Below are positions 19,190-28,017 of a stretch of DNA of 64,000 nt, piece after piece. Positions within the stretch are counted from its first letter, which is position 1; every line of letters starts with the position of its first letter. Where the stretch lies: NCBI RefSeq assembly GCF_014651535.1, contig NZ_BMXB01000020.1, forward strand, positions 1-64,000, in the 5' to 3' direction. Made by a program: the position numbers and the translations under genes. This stretch comes from Salinimicrobium marinum (GTDB taxonomy: Bacteria > Bacteroidota > Bacteroidia > Flavobacteriales > Flavobacteriaceae). Under the pieces are notes generated by a model. The model was not told the DNA's origin and made no database searches. It was given only the letters and a program-made list of their open reading frames with translations.

Positions 19190-19813
19190 TCAGTTAATAA
19201 TTATATTTCGGGCGGGGTTACCCACCATTCTGGCTCTGGAGTTAACATCTTTCAGGACATTACTTCCTATTCCTATCAGCGAATGATCCCCGATGCTTAT
19301 TCCATTTATGATACTCGACCCGCTGCCGATATAGCAATTCTTGCCGATTAAAGTACCCCCTGCCACCACCACACCACTTCCGATCAAGGTATAATCCTGC
19401 ACCTGCGAATCATGATGAATAACGGAATTGGGCAGGATACATACATGATCCCCAATAACTGCATTACTGGTAAGTACCACTCCTGCCATGATGAGGCAAT
19501 TCTTTCCTATTGTCACTCCTCTACCTACATGAACTTTAGGATGAATAAGAGTTATGAATCGGTCCTCATTGTCCACTAAAGAAGAGATAAGTTCTTTTCT
19601 TTTTAAAAAACTATGTGGACTGCCAGGTACTGCCAACAATCGAATCTCCTTATGTTGTAGAATATCTCTTCCAAAAATCTCATAATCCGGGGAGGTTTTA
19701 CTAGTATCATCATCTATAAAACCAAGAAAATCATATGTTGAGCTATCTAGGCAGTCCAGTGCTTCTATGGCGTTTCCGTTATAAGGAAAAAGGACCAATT
19801 TTTCACGGCTCAT
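19190..19813 (-). CDS. NeuD/PglD-like sugar O- or N-acyltransferase
   Basis: About 207 residues from the ATG at 19813; a TTG two codons upstream overlaps the preceding stop. The N-terminal Rossmann-like part (KLVLFPYNGNAIEALDCL) is the PglD-type donor-sugar domain. The C-terminal part is a left-handed beta-helix with hexapeptide repeats, including NSVIHHDSQVQDYTLIG, where the His pair is the expected catalytic base, and MVGNPARNI at the end. It would acetylate an amino sugar with acetyl-CoA. It lies 2 nt after the aminotransferase gene, which suggests that the two act together. Confidence 0.75.
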   Translation of the reverse strand: MSREKLVLFPYNGNAIEALDCLDSSTYDFLGFIDDDTSKTSPDYEIFGRDILQHKEIRLLAVPGSPHSFLKRKELISSLVDNEDRFITLIHPKVHVGRGVTIGKNCLIMAGVVLTSNAVIGDHVCILPNSVIHHDSQVQDYTLIGSGVVVAGGTLIGKNCYIGSGSSIINGISIGDHSLIGIGSNVLKDVNSRARMVGNPARNIIIN

Positions 19814-19815
19814 TG

Positions 19816-20934
19816 TCAATAAAGATTAAGTACCTCAATCACTCTGTTGACTTCCTCTTCTGTCATTTCTGCATACATAGGAAGAGAAACACAGTGACTG
19901 GCTAAATATTCTGCATTTGGCATGTCTCCTTGTCGATAGTTTAATGATGCATATGCTTTTTGCAGGTGACAAGGCACTGGATAATGAAACCCTGGATTGA
20001 TATTGTGTTCGTTGAGATATTTCTGCAATACCACCGGATCTTTAGTACAGATTACAAAAAGATGATATACCGATTCTGCCCACGAGGGTTGGAACTGCAT
20101 TTTGAATTTTTCATTGCTGATATGTTCCTGATAGCGTTTAGCTATTTCCCTTCTGCGGTCGTTCCAGGAAGGAAGATATTTTAGCTTTACCCGAAGGGAA
20201 GCCCCTTCCAGTCCTCCCATCCTCATGTTGTAACCCACTTCATCGTGGTAATACCGCACGACACATCCGTGGTTCCTTAAACTGAGCAGGTGAGTGTAAT
20301 ACTTTTCATTATTGGTTGTAATACCACCTCCTTCCCCACAGGCACCCAGGTTCTTACCTGGATAAAAACTAAAACAGCCCATTTCTCCAAAACCGCCCAC
20401 CGGCTGCTTTCTATACAGAGCCCCGTGCGCCTGAGCTGCATCCTCTATAAGGAAGATTCCATTATTTGCACAGATTTGTGACACTGCATCGACGTCAAAC
20501 GGTTGCCCGTATAAATGGACCCCGATGACAGCCTTCGTTTTGAGGCTGATTTGCTCCTCCACTCTGTCGGCGTCTATTTGCCAGGTATCTTCCCTGCAGT
20601 CTACAAAGACAGGAGTGGCCCCTACATAAGTTACAGCCCATGCTGTTGCTATGAAGGTATTGGCGGGTACTATTACCTCATCTCCAGGTCCAATTCCCAA
20701 AGCCAGGAGAGCAAGATGTAATGCTGAAGTTCCATTATTGACTCCCACTGCAAATTTCGTACGGCACAAGCCAGCAAACTCTCTTTCAAAATGTTCCACG
20801 AAGGAACCTCCCGAGAAAGCTGTTTGGTCATATACCTCCTCAAAAGCTCTGAAAATCTCACCTTTGATACTCTCATGCTGACGATTCAGATCGAGGCACT
20901 GAATCTTACTGATATTTTTTTGTAGTACATCCAT
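19816..20934 (-). CDS. DegT/DnrJ/EryC1/StrS aminotransferase, WbpE/FdtB-like
   Basis: About 372 residues from the ATG at 20934; an earlier in-frame start at 20952 adds only a Lys-rich tail. The PLP-binding Lys is predicted at residue 194 in SFYPGKNLGACGEGG, with VNNGTSALHLALLALGIGPG near the start. This signature is typical of 3-aminotransferases of the WbpE / FdtB group. Together with the Gfo/Idh dehydrogenase (21545-22582) and acetyltransferase (21021-21533) it forms the trio used to make 3-acetamido-3-deoxy uronic acid or hexose donors. Substrate inferred from context. Confidence 0.8.
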   Translation of the reverse strand: MDVLQKNISKIQCLDLNRQHESIKGEIFRAFEEVYDQTAFSGGSFVEHFEREFAGLCRTKFAVGVNNGTSALHLALLALGIGPGDEVIVPANTFIATAWAVTYVGATPVFVDCREDTWQIDADRVEEQISLKTKAVIGVHLYGQPFDVDAVSQICANNGIFLIEDAAQAHGALYRKQPVGGFGEMGCFSFYPGKNLGACGEGGGITTNNEKYYTHLLSLRNHGCVVRYYHDEVGYNMRMGGLEGASLRVKLKYLPSWNDRRREIAKRYQEHISNEKFKMQFQPSWAESVYHLFVICTKDPVVLQKYLNEHNINPGFHYPVPCHLQKAYASLNYRQGDMPNAEYLASHCVSLPMYAEMTEEEVNRVIEVLNLY

Positions 20935-21020
20935 ATTCTTTTTTTTAAACACTAGTGAAACGGGGGCTTTAACGATTTTTTTACGTAGACCTGGCGGCTT
21001 CTAGACCGCGTAGTCTGGAT

Positions 21021-21533
21021 TTAATTACTTTCCACTGAAAGTTCATTTTTTTTCTTAATGATTCTGGCGGGATTACCTACCACCATCGCTCCTGCAGGAA
21101 CATTACGGGTAACCACAGCACCGGCACCCACTATAGCTTCTTTTCCTATTCGTATTCCGCCAAGAATGGTAGCGCTCGAGCCAATAGAAGCACCCTCTTC
21201 CACAAAAGTTTCCATGCAGTGCCAATCAGCCTCACTTTGCATGGAACCATCCTCATTTGTCGCCCTTGGAAACTTATCGTTGATAAAGGTCACATTATGA
21301 CCAATAAAAACGTTGTTTTCAATGTGCACCCCCTCACAGATAAATGAATGACTAGATATTTTGCAATTTTTACCAATTGTGGCTCCTTTCTGAATTTCCA
21401 CAAAAGTGCCTACCTTAGTCCCGTCATCAATGCTGCAACCGTAAGCATTCACGAAGTTGTAGATTTTCACTCCCTTACCCAGTCTCACATTTTGGAGACT
21501 TTGTTTCTCATTCTCAACTGTTATTTTTTCCAT
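21021..21533 (-). CDS. WbpD/WlbB-like nucleotide-sugar N-acetyltransferase
   Basis: A 170-residue left-handed beta-helix acetyltransferase. Nearly the whole chain is hexapeptide repeats, with GTFVEIQKGATIGKNCKISS, FINDKFPRATNEDGS and the final VVGNPARIIKK, a signature of WbpD-type enzymes that acetylate the 3-amino group of UDP-sugar uronic acids. It lies 11 nt after the Gfo/Idh gene. A related 3-N-acetyltransferase acting on a dTDP sugar (FdtC type) is possible. Confidence 0.8.
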   Translation of the reverse strand: MEKITVENEKQSLQNVRLGKGVKIYNFVNAYGCSIDDGTKVGTFVEIQKGATIGKNCKISSHSFICEGVHIENNVFIGHNVTFINDKFPRATNEDGSMQSEADWHCMETFVEEGASIGSSATILGGIRIGKEAIVGAGAVVTRNVPAGAMVVGNPARIIKKKNELSVESN

Positions 21534-21544
21534 TTTATCGCTTA

Positions 21545-22582
21545 TTATGAGTGCATAAGAGCCGCAGCATACGAAGGTTCTAATATGACTTCTTTTCCAT
21601 GGTTCCGAATTGACTGAGTAGAGGCTTCCAAAATACGGACGACCTCCAGACCAAGATATGAGGAAGATTTTGGGGTATTTTTTTGTTCAATACAACTAAT
21701 AAAATCTTCCGCCATATTTAACAGGGCCTCTGAAGTTGCGACTTTAGGCACATGAATGTCACCTGTCCTGTAGTCGACCAAAACCTGCTTCTTTTCTTCA
21801 TCTGTAGCATAACTGTATCCCGTATCATAGACCTTGATCTTTTCCGTTGGTTCCAGATCATTAAAAAGAATCATCTTTTTATCACCACCAATGAGCATCA
21901 TTCTCAATTTCACGGGACTGCTCCATGAACAATTGAAATGAGCAATGAGTCCGGATTGGAAGTTCACCGTAAGGTAGGCGATGTTCTCTATCCGGTTTTC
22001 CGTGTGCGTAATGCCTCGGGCATTCACACTGTATGGCTGTTCTGATACCAGATATTTCAGGATGGAAAGGTCATGGGGCGCAAGATCCCACAAGACGTTT
22101 ATATCCGACTGGAATAGTCCCAGGTTGATCCTGGTAGAGTCCAGATATTTTATACACCCTAATTCACTGCGATCGATTAGCTGCTTCATTTTCTCTACAG
22201 CTCCAGTGTAAAGATAAGTGTGATCCACCATCAGGAGCACTCCTTTCTGCTCAGCCAGATCAATCAATATTTCAGCCTCTTCTACGGAAGATGTCATGGG
22301 CTTTTCCAACAACACATTTTTCCCTGCAAGGATTGCCTCCCTGGCCAGTTCGAAATGCGTAAAAACAGGAGTAGCAATAACCACGGCATTGATCTCGGGA
22401 TCCTGGATGATCTCCAGGGCATGTTTTACTCCCTTTACAGAGGGAAAGGACCGCTCCAATTGCTGTAACCTTTCAGGCCGAAAGTCAGCCACAGATTTGA
22501 CACAACAGTTCTTTGCTGCAAAAAAATTTCTTACAAGGTTGGTACCCCAGTATCCGTATCCTATAATTCCAACGTTTATCAT
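21545..22582 (-). CDS. Gfo/Idh/MocA oxidoreductase, WbpB/WlbA-like sugar 3-dehydrogenase
   Basis: A 345-residue NAD(P)-dependent oxidoreductase. GIIGYGYWG at residues 5-13 binds the cofactor and EKP at 93-95 is the family's conserved Lys motif; WDLAPHDLSILKYL carries the catalytic His. Enzymes of this type oxidise the 3-hydroxyl of a UDP-N-acetylhexosaminuronic acid so that a DegT enzyme can aminate it and a WbpD enzyme acetylate it; exactly those two genes lie downstream. The UDP-GlcNAc 6-dehydrogenase needed to make the substrate (WbpA) is not in the window. Confidence 0.8.
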   Translation of the reverse strand: MINVGIIGYGYWGTNLVRNFFAAKNCCVKSVADFRPERLQQLERSFPSVKGVKHALEIIQDPEINAVVIATPVFTHFELAREAILAGKNVLLEKPMTSSVEEAEILIDLAEQKGVLLMVDHTYLYTGAVEKMKQLIDRSELGCIKYLDSTRINLGLFQSDINVLWDLAPHDLSILKYLVSEQPYSVNARGITHTENRIENIAYLTVNFQSGLIAHFNCSWSSPVKLRMMLIGGDKKMILFNDLEPTEKIKVYDTGYSYATDEEKKQVLVDYRTGDIHVPKVATSEALLNMAEDFISCIEQKNTPKSSSYLGLEVVRILEASTQSIRNHGKEVILEPSYAAALMHS

Positions 22583-22655
22583 GAGAAAGTTTTGGTTAAA
22601 GTGAAGTAAAAAGCTGCCGTAGCGTGATCTTTGTATTGACAGACAGCTATGAGAG

Positions 22656-23825
22656 TTATATTTTTACAGGGCTAGAGTTGTACACACTGGACTTATACCA
22701 CATATACAACCTATAAACTCCCTCGTCCAGCTCGATGTCATATTTCCATCCCAAAGCTCTGAGTTTGGAGACATCTGTAAGTTTTCTATACGCACCATCA
22801 GGCTTGGAGGTGTCAAAAAATAGCTTCCCTTTGTATTTCACGATCACCTTTACAATTTCTGCCAGATGTGCAATTGTTATTTCCCTCCCGGTACCTATGT
22901 TAATGTGAGTGTTTCTTATTTCTTTAGTAAACCCGCTCATTTCCCCCTGGAGCTCCACTATATCCTGAAAATCATACCTTTCCATTAAAAAAACACAGGC
23001 ATCTGCCATTTCCTCACTCCACAGAAATTCCCGAAGTGGCTTTCCACTGCCCCATATCTCTATAGCCACTGTCGAATCTGCTTCCGTACCTTCGCTAAGT
23101 CGCATCCCGGAATTGTGAATACGCCGAATCCCGTATTTGTGAAGGATCTTTATAATCTCATCTTTTCCCTGGCTCCCGTCAATACCTTCTATAGGCCTCT
23201 TATTGAGGTCATCTGCTATAGCCTCCCAATTGTCATTTTCCAGGGCCTTTCCCAAGTGCATCTTCCTGATAAGGGCTGGCAATACATGGGATTTTTCAAG
23301 ATCAAAATTATCTTTGGGTCCGTAAAGGTTTGTTGGCATTACTGAAATGAAGTTAGTGCCGTACTGCAGGTTGTAACTCTCACACATCTTAATACCTGCA
23401 ATTTTCGTTATGGCATAAGGCTCATTGGTATATTCCAGAGGGTCGGTAAGTAAATATTCTTCCTTTATAGGTTGTGGACTGTCTTTGGGATAAATACAAG
23501 TACTTCCAAAAAACATGAGCTTTGTTACCTTGTGAAGGTAACTGGCGTGAATCACGTTAGTCTGTATCATTATGTTCTGATAAATTGCATCAGCCCTATA
23601 TATATTGTTCGATATAATTCCTCCCACACGTGCAGCCGCGAGAAACACGTATTCAGGTTTTTCGTTTTCGAAAAAACTCAGAACAGCTTTAGCATCTATA
23701 AGATCTAACTCCTGCCGGGTACGAGTTACGAGATTAGAATAACCCTTTTTTCTCAAATCATTGAAGATAGCACTACCTACAAGACCGCGATGTCCTGCAA
23801 TGTATATTTTGGAATCTGTTTTCAT
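22656..23825 (-). CDS. fcl: GDP-L-fucose synthase
   Basis: A 389-residue SDR that epimerises and reduces GDP-4-keto-6-deoxymannose to GDP-L-fucose. The cofactor loop GHRGLVG is at 11-17, with catalytic Ser108 (FFGSTC), Tyr137 and Lys141 (YAITK). It is longer than the usual ~320 residues because of an insertion at about 200-245, between the LPALIRKMHLGK helix and VAIEIWGSGKPLREFLW. Longer Fcl forms are known among Bacteroidota. It follows gmd by 102 nt, so the two-step GDP-fucose pathway from GDP-mannose is complete here. Confidence 0.9.
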   Translation of the reverse strand: MKTDSKIYIAGHRGLVGSAIFNDLRKKGYSNLVTRTRQELDLIDAKAVLSFFENEKPEYVFLAAARVGGIISNNIYRADAIYQNIMIQTNVIHASYLHKVTKLMFFGSTCIYPKDSPQPIKEEYLLTDPLEYTNEPYAITKIAGIKMCESYNLQYGTNFISVMPTNLYGPKDNFDLEKSHVLPALIRKMHLGKALENDNWEAIADDLNKRPIEGIDGSQGKDEIIKILHKYGIRRIHNSGMRLSEGTEADSTVAIEIWGSGKPLREFLWSEEMADACVFLMERYDFQDIVELQGEMSGFTKEIRNTHINIGTGREITIAHLAEIVKVIVKYKGKLFFDTSKPDGAYRKLTDVSKLRALGWKYDIELDEGVYRLYMWYKSSVYNSSPVKI

Positions 23826-23927
23826 TTTTGCTCAATTTGGCCCTAAAATTCTATCCTGTTAAAAAAATTATTTGTTCTGTCTGTTTTAAATAAGAGGTTA
23901 ACGGTATCGGCTATGTTTTTGATTTTT

Positions 23928-25043
23928 TTAATCAAAATAGTTTAGTATCCTGAACCCGGATTCTCTGAGACTATTTTCCTTTTGCATCAAATAAAGGTCG
24001 TGTTGCATCATTTCCTTTACAAGAAAATGGAGGTCGTGCTCTGGAACCCATCCCAGTTTGGTTTTTGCTTTTGTCGCATCTCCCACCAACAGTTCCACCT
24101 CAGTGGGTCTATAATAACGTGGATCCACTGCCAGCACTTCTTTTCCTTCCTCGACCTGATATTCGGGATTTGCGCAGTACACTACATAAGCTTTTTCGGC
24201 AGCACCGGCTCCCTCAAATTTCAAATGGATTCCCACTTCTGCAAAAGCCAACCTTACAAAATCCCTGACGGTAGTAGTTACCCCGGTAGCGATGACCCAG
24301 TCTTCCGGCTCGTCTGCCTGAAGAATCATCCACATCATACGCACGTAGTCCTTTGCATGCCCCCAGTCCCTACGAGCATCAAGATTTCCCAAATAAAGTT
24401 TGTCCTGGAGCCCAAGAGTAATCCTGGCAGCAGCCCGGGTAATCTTTCGGGTGACAAAGGTCTCTCCCCTCATAGGTGATTCGTGATTAAAAAGAATTCC
24501 GTTACATGCAAACATTCCGTAAGCTTCTCTATAGTTTACTGTCATCCAGTAGGCATATAATTTTGCCACGGCATAAGGACTTCTGGGATAGAAGGGTGTG
24601 GTCTCACTCTGCGGGACTTCCTGGACCTTTCCGTAAAGTTCCGAAGTGGAAGCCTGATAGATCCTTACCTTCTTTTCAAGTCCTAGCAGTCTTACCGCAT
24701 CTAATATTCTCAGAGTACCCAGTGCATCTGTATTTCCTGTGTATTCCGGAATTTCAAAGGACACCTGCACATGACTCATAGCCGCAAGATTATAGATTTC
24801 ATCGGGTTGAATGGTCTGTATGAGCCGAATAAGATTCGTGCTGTCTGTCATGTCCCCGTAATGAAGGATAAAATTTCGATTTTCCACATGCGGATCCTGA
24901 TACAGATGATCTACCCGCTCCGTGTTGAACTGAGACGCACGACGTTTAATACCGTGGACTATATACCCTTTATTCAGAAGAAGTTCACTCAGGTAGGATC
25001 CGTCCTGACCAGTAACCCCTGTAATTAATGCTACTTTCATCAT
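23928..25043 (-). CDS. gmd: GDP-mannose 4,6-dehydratase
   Basis: A 371-residue enzyme that converts GDP-D-mannose to GDP-4-keto-6-deoxy-D-mannose. It shows GVTGQDG at 9-15, the catalytic STSELYG stretch near 132-138, Tyr157/Lys161 (YAVAK) and the GMD-specific [19 protein letters not shown]. Two ATG codons lie in tandem at 25043 and 25040. This is the first biosynthetic gene of the operon, 583 nt after the antiterminator gene, and it feeds fcl directly downstream. Confidence 0.95.
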   Translation of the reverse strand: MMKVALITGVTGQDGSYLSELLLNKGYIVHGIKRRASQFNTERVDHLYQDPHVENRNFILHYGDMTDSTNLIRLIQTIQPDEIYNLAAMSHVQVSFEIPEYTGNTDALGTLRILDAVRLLGLEKKVRIYQASTSELYGKVQEVPQSETTPFYPRSPYAVAKLYAYWMTVNYREAYGMFACNGILFNHESPMRGETFVTRKITRAAARITLGLQDKLYLGNLDARRDWGHAKDYVRMMWMILQADEPEDWVIATGVTTTVRDFVRLAFAEVGIHLKFEGAGAAEKAYVVYCANPEYQVEEGKEVLAVDPRYYRPTEVELLVGDATKAKTKLGWVPEHDLHFLVKEMMQHDLYLMQKENSLRESGFRILNYFD

Positions 25044-25626
25044 TGATAAGTGTATGTTTTAATTTATTAAGGCATATTCTTCCAAACCCTTATGACCATT
25101 CGTTTGCAAATAGTAACAGCCGGTTTCAACCCAGGCCCCCAAATGGTACAATATATGTGTGAGGTCCAAACAGGAATCGATTTTCCAAAACTTTTTACCC
25201 TTCCGGCTACTCCGTTACCAAGAGAAACTGTTCCTGCTTAGAAGCAAATACTATGGCTGCTTATATAGTAAAGGGTGGATTCTGTAAGGTGATTATAACC
25301 TGATTTCGTAGCTTATGGTCTACTTGCTCTGAAGCTCAACATTATCTTGGGCTCCCACCTGGGGCAGACTTTGTAATTAAAGATTCTTTATTGCCTACTC
25401 AGGGAAAGTCTCACAATTTTTCAAAATCCTGAATAACTTAAAAACATCATTACCTGCTGTCCGCTCCACCAGCTGGAAGAGGTATAAAAATTAAACCATA
25501 AAATCAGTAAGGGGAGTACACCTCCATTTCAGGAATACTTTTAGACATCCGCTATGGATATTTTCTAATAAATGATCTCTACAAATGGAAGGACGATGGA
25601 ATCGGAGGGAACATATATTTCACCTC
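25044..25626 (-). promoter_or_regulatory. Untranslated leader between the antiterminator gene and gmd
   Basis: 583 nt without a convincing gene, in the place where a UpxY-controlled operon carries its 5' leader. Read on the minus strand it contains a 7-bp hairpin over the antiterminator stop codon (25628-25645), several short inverted repeats, and about 45 codons open up to a stop near 25.07 kb but without a start codon. I see no Rho-independent terminator with a U-tract. A regulatory leader is an inference from position. Confidence 0.35.
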
Positions 25627-26115
25627 TCACACCGCTATCGGTGTGGGGATAAGGTCTTTAATTCTCGCATTCACGATACATCCAAGTCTGATAAGAATAA
25701 GGCGCACCCTTTTTGGTCCAATTTTTTCAATAATTGCTTCTTCATCTTTAAAAGCACCAGATAAGATCCGTATCCTTTCTCCCTCCGAAAGTTGGTGTAT
25801 TACAAGTTCTTCCACTGTTTCTTGACTGATCCAATTCTTGATGATTTCAATCTCCAAATCTCTCACAACAGCGGGTTTTCCCAACCAATACAGATATCGG
25901 ACGACGCCTGGTACCTCAAAAACCTTATGTCTGTCCTTTTCTTTTAATCTTACAAAGACATAAGATCGAAACAATGGTACAGTTATTTTCTTCTTACGAT
26001 CACTCCATTGCCGGATCTCGGTAGTCATTGGACAATAAACTTCTATTTGAACTTTTTCCAGAGTTTCTGCAACTCTTTTTTCGGCTTTTGGCCGGGTGTA
26101 TAGGACGTACCACAT
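25627..26115 (-). CDS. UpxY/RfaH-like transcription antiterminator (NusG family)
   Basis: A 162-residue NusG paralogue. The N-terminal NGN domain opens with WYVLYTRPKAEKRVAETLE and includes LFRSYVFVRLKEKDRHKVFEV; the C-terminal part, from about residue 105, has the KOW motif IRILSGAFKDEEAIIEKIG. In Bacteroidota, proteins of this type (UpxY) bind RNA polymerase at the start of a polysaccharide operon and prevent premature termination. Its place as the most upstream gene of the minus-strand locus fits. No UpxZ-like inhibitor gene is visible nearby. Confidence 0.85.
   Translation of the reverse strand: MWYVLYTRPKAEKRVAETLEKVQIEVYCPMTTEIRQWSDRKKKITVPLFRSYVFVRLKEKDRHKVFEVPGVVRYLYWLGKPAVVRDLEIEIIKNWISQETVEELVIHQLSEGERIRILSGAFKDEEAIIEKIGPKRVRLILIRLGCIVNARIKDLIPTPIAV
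25628..25645 (-). repeat. Hairpin overlapping the antiterminator stop codon
   Basis: A perfect 7-bp stem with a 4-nt loop: CACACCG, loop, CGGTGTG. On the minus strand it spans the last codons and stop of the NusG-like gene. No U-tract follows, so it is not a standard terminator; it may be a pause or processing site. Confidence 0.45.
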
Positions 26116-27396
26116 AATGATCTATTGGATTTGTTTAGCTGTTCAATGTTCTTTTGCTTTTTTGCATTTAGGCTTTTATTAACTTTCTAAAGCATTTACT
26201 AAAAAAGTTCGTTTAGATTAGAATATTTTATTTAAAAATAGAAAAGGCTATCGCTAATGAATACGGCGGTTTTATACGCTATTTCAGAAATATCAAGTTT
26301 AATTAAAGGGAGAGGGAGAAAATTCCAGTAGAGATATTGAGCGGAATCTTAACAGTTTGCGGGAGAAAGGAATTTTTTGATCATATTTTATATGTTATCT
26401 ACAAAGGATAAAGACATTCTATTTTTTCACGGCTTCGCCGAGTGAGTCACAGTACAGTTCTCACGAGGTTCAGATGTTCTATTTCTTCCTAAATAAATAG
26501 AAAGAAAATTAAAGATCAAAGGGGGAGGGGGAAACAATTTTATATAGTTAAAAGTATAAATTATTCATAATTCCCTGAATATTAAATTGTTAATATTTTC
26601 TAAAAACGTTTAGAATTATTAATAGTTCCTCCAGTATTTTAAATAATTAAATTTTATGCAAAAAATACCTAACTCCCCAGGACTTTGTTGAGTAATTATC
26701 ATTTTTTTAAGAATTTTACGGAATATTGAAGATAGGAAACATTCATTCCACTCTTACGACTATCGTTGAAAAACCAAATTTATCCTTAAGTAACCCTGTA
26801 AAAATTATTATTAAAAAAATGTGCCTTATGTCACCTCTTCATATGAAAAGAAGCATGTATAGTCACAAAAGTAAATTTCTATCTCTTTAAATTTTAGTGG
26901 ATAAATCTAACATACTACAAGAATTTTAATTTCTTAAAATAAAGTTAAAGACTGTAAATTCCTACAAAACAAATGTGAAGCAGCAATGCTAATGTGTTGT
27001 AAAACATGATTCCAAAGGGATATAAACATCCCTAATAAATTGTATTAACCTGCATACCAATTACTTAAATAACAGTGCTACCCACACAACTAATATAAAA
27101 ATCCCATAGTGGACTTGGCTTCCCTGTACGTTTTTAAAGAATAAGAATGGTTATGAAGAATGTAGGTAGGTTTTTTCTTCCATGGGATTAAAACAATCAT
27201 GAATATCGATGTTTATTCAAAAATTGTGAAAAATTTTATTTTCGCTTTTTCAAAATATTTCAATTAAAAATTGAAAATAGGGGAAAAATCCCCAGAAAAA
27301 ATATATGCATAAGTTAGTATGTTTGCTGGTGTTATTTGAGTTACAATTATCACGATCTAATAAGTAGGGTACGATCTGGTAATCAATGAATGAATG
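26116..27396. other. AT-rich intergenic region without a recognised gene
   Basis: About 1.3 kb of strongly AT-rich DNA between the polysaccharide operon and the DUF423 gene. I find no ORF with a credible protein sequence on either strand. It contains small hairpins such as CGG-cttcg-CCG near 26432 and several A/T runs. It presumably carries the promoter of the minus-strand operon, but no match pairing a TTTG box with a TAnnTTTG box was found on that strand. Confidence 0.5.
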
Positions 27397-27424
27397 AGGG
27401 AGATTGGGGGATCTCCCTTTTTTA
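27318..27424 (+). ncRNA. Candidate small RNA ending at an orphan terminator
   Basis: A perfect TAnnTTTG promoter box (TATGTTTG, 27318-27325) lies about 70 nt before a strong Rho-independent terminator (27397-27424) and no coding gene lies between. This would give a transcript of about 95 nt. A matching TTTG -33 box is not seen at the proper spacing, so the promoter is weakly supported; the transcript could start further upstream. Confidence 0.35.
27397..27424 (+). terminator. Rho-independent terminator
   Basis: Stem AGGGAGAT / ATCTCCCT with a TGGGGG loop, followed directly by a run of seven T on the plus strand. There is no T-run on the other strand, so it ends a plus-strand transcript, yet no plus-strand gene lies upstream within 1.2 kb. 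Confidence 0.75.
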
Positions 27425-27505
27425 TTTAAACAAATAGCACATTCTTCAGACAACAGAGAATTCTTCCTGTTATTTTCCGAACTTTGATTCCAAAACATTA
27501 CTATA

Positions 27506-27883
27506 ATGAAAGAAATTATCCTTATATCGGCTGCTGTATTTGGAGCGCTTACTGTTGTCATTGGAGCCTTTGGCGCACATGCTTTAAAGAAAATTTTTTC
27601 GGAAGATCAATTGAAAAGTTTTGAAACCGGAGTAAAGTACCAGATGTACCATGCTTTGGCACTACTCATCCTTGGATTTCAGCTAGATTTTTTGAATACT
27701 ATGGAGAAAATAATGGGATGGTCTTTTATTGTCGGAATAATACTTTTTTCATTTAGTATCTACGGCCTCACCATTAGCGGAGCAAAAGGAAAGAAAATGA
27801 CATTTTTAGGCCCGGTTACTCCTTTGGGAGGATTGCTCTTGCTCACAGGATGGGTGTTGCTGTTAGCTACTTTCTTAAATTAA
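27506..27883 (+). CDS. DUF423 family small membrane protein
   Basis: A 125-residue protein with four hydrophobic helices. It matches DUF423 (YgdD-like) with VVIGAFGAHALKKIFSEDQL near the N-terminus, TGVKYQMYHALALLILGFQ in the second helix region and TPLGGLLLLTGWVLLLAT at the end. The family is widespread and of unknown function. The start ATG at 27506 is preceded by an AT-rich stretch and no clear ribosome binding site. It converges on the rhodanese gene. Confidence 0.85.
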   Translation: MKEIILISAAVFGALTVVIGAFGAHALKKIFSEDQLKSFETGVKYQMYHALALLILGFQLDFLNTMEKIMGWSFIVGIILFSFSIYGLTISGAKGKKMTFLGPVTPLGGLLLLTGWVLLLATFLN

Positions 27884-28017
27884 AAGCATTCAGCATTTTC
27901 TGCTCGGTACAAAAAACCCCGAAAATCAGTTACAAAGACATCTGTAATCAAAGTTCAGGGTTCTATTTTTCAGGAAGAACCGACAAAACCGGAACATTTC
28001 CCAGGTAATCAAAAGTT

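Noticed and set aside
26420-26460. Hairpin CGG-cttcg-CCG as a terminator
   Set aside because: The stem is short and no T-run follows on either strand.
26116-27505. CRISPR array or tRNA in the long gap
   Set aside because: No regularly spaced direct repeats and no cloverleaf-type sequence with the GTTCRANNC arm was seen.
27250-27561. Minus-strand ORF of 103 codons in the AT-rich region
   Set aside because: Composition is low in information, it overlaps the terminator and the DUF423 start, and it matches no family I can recognise.
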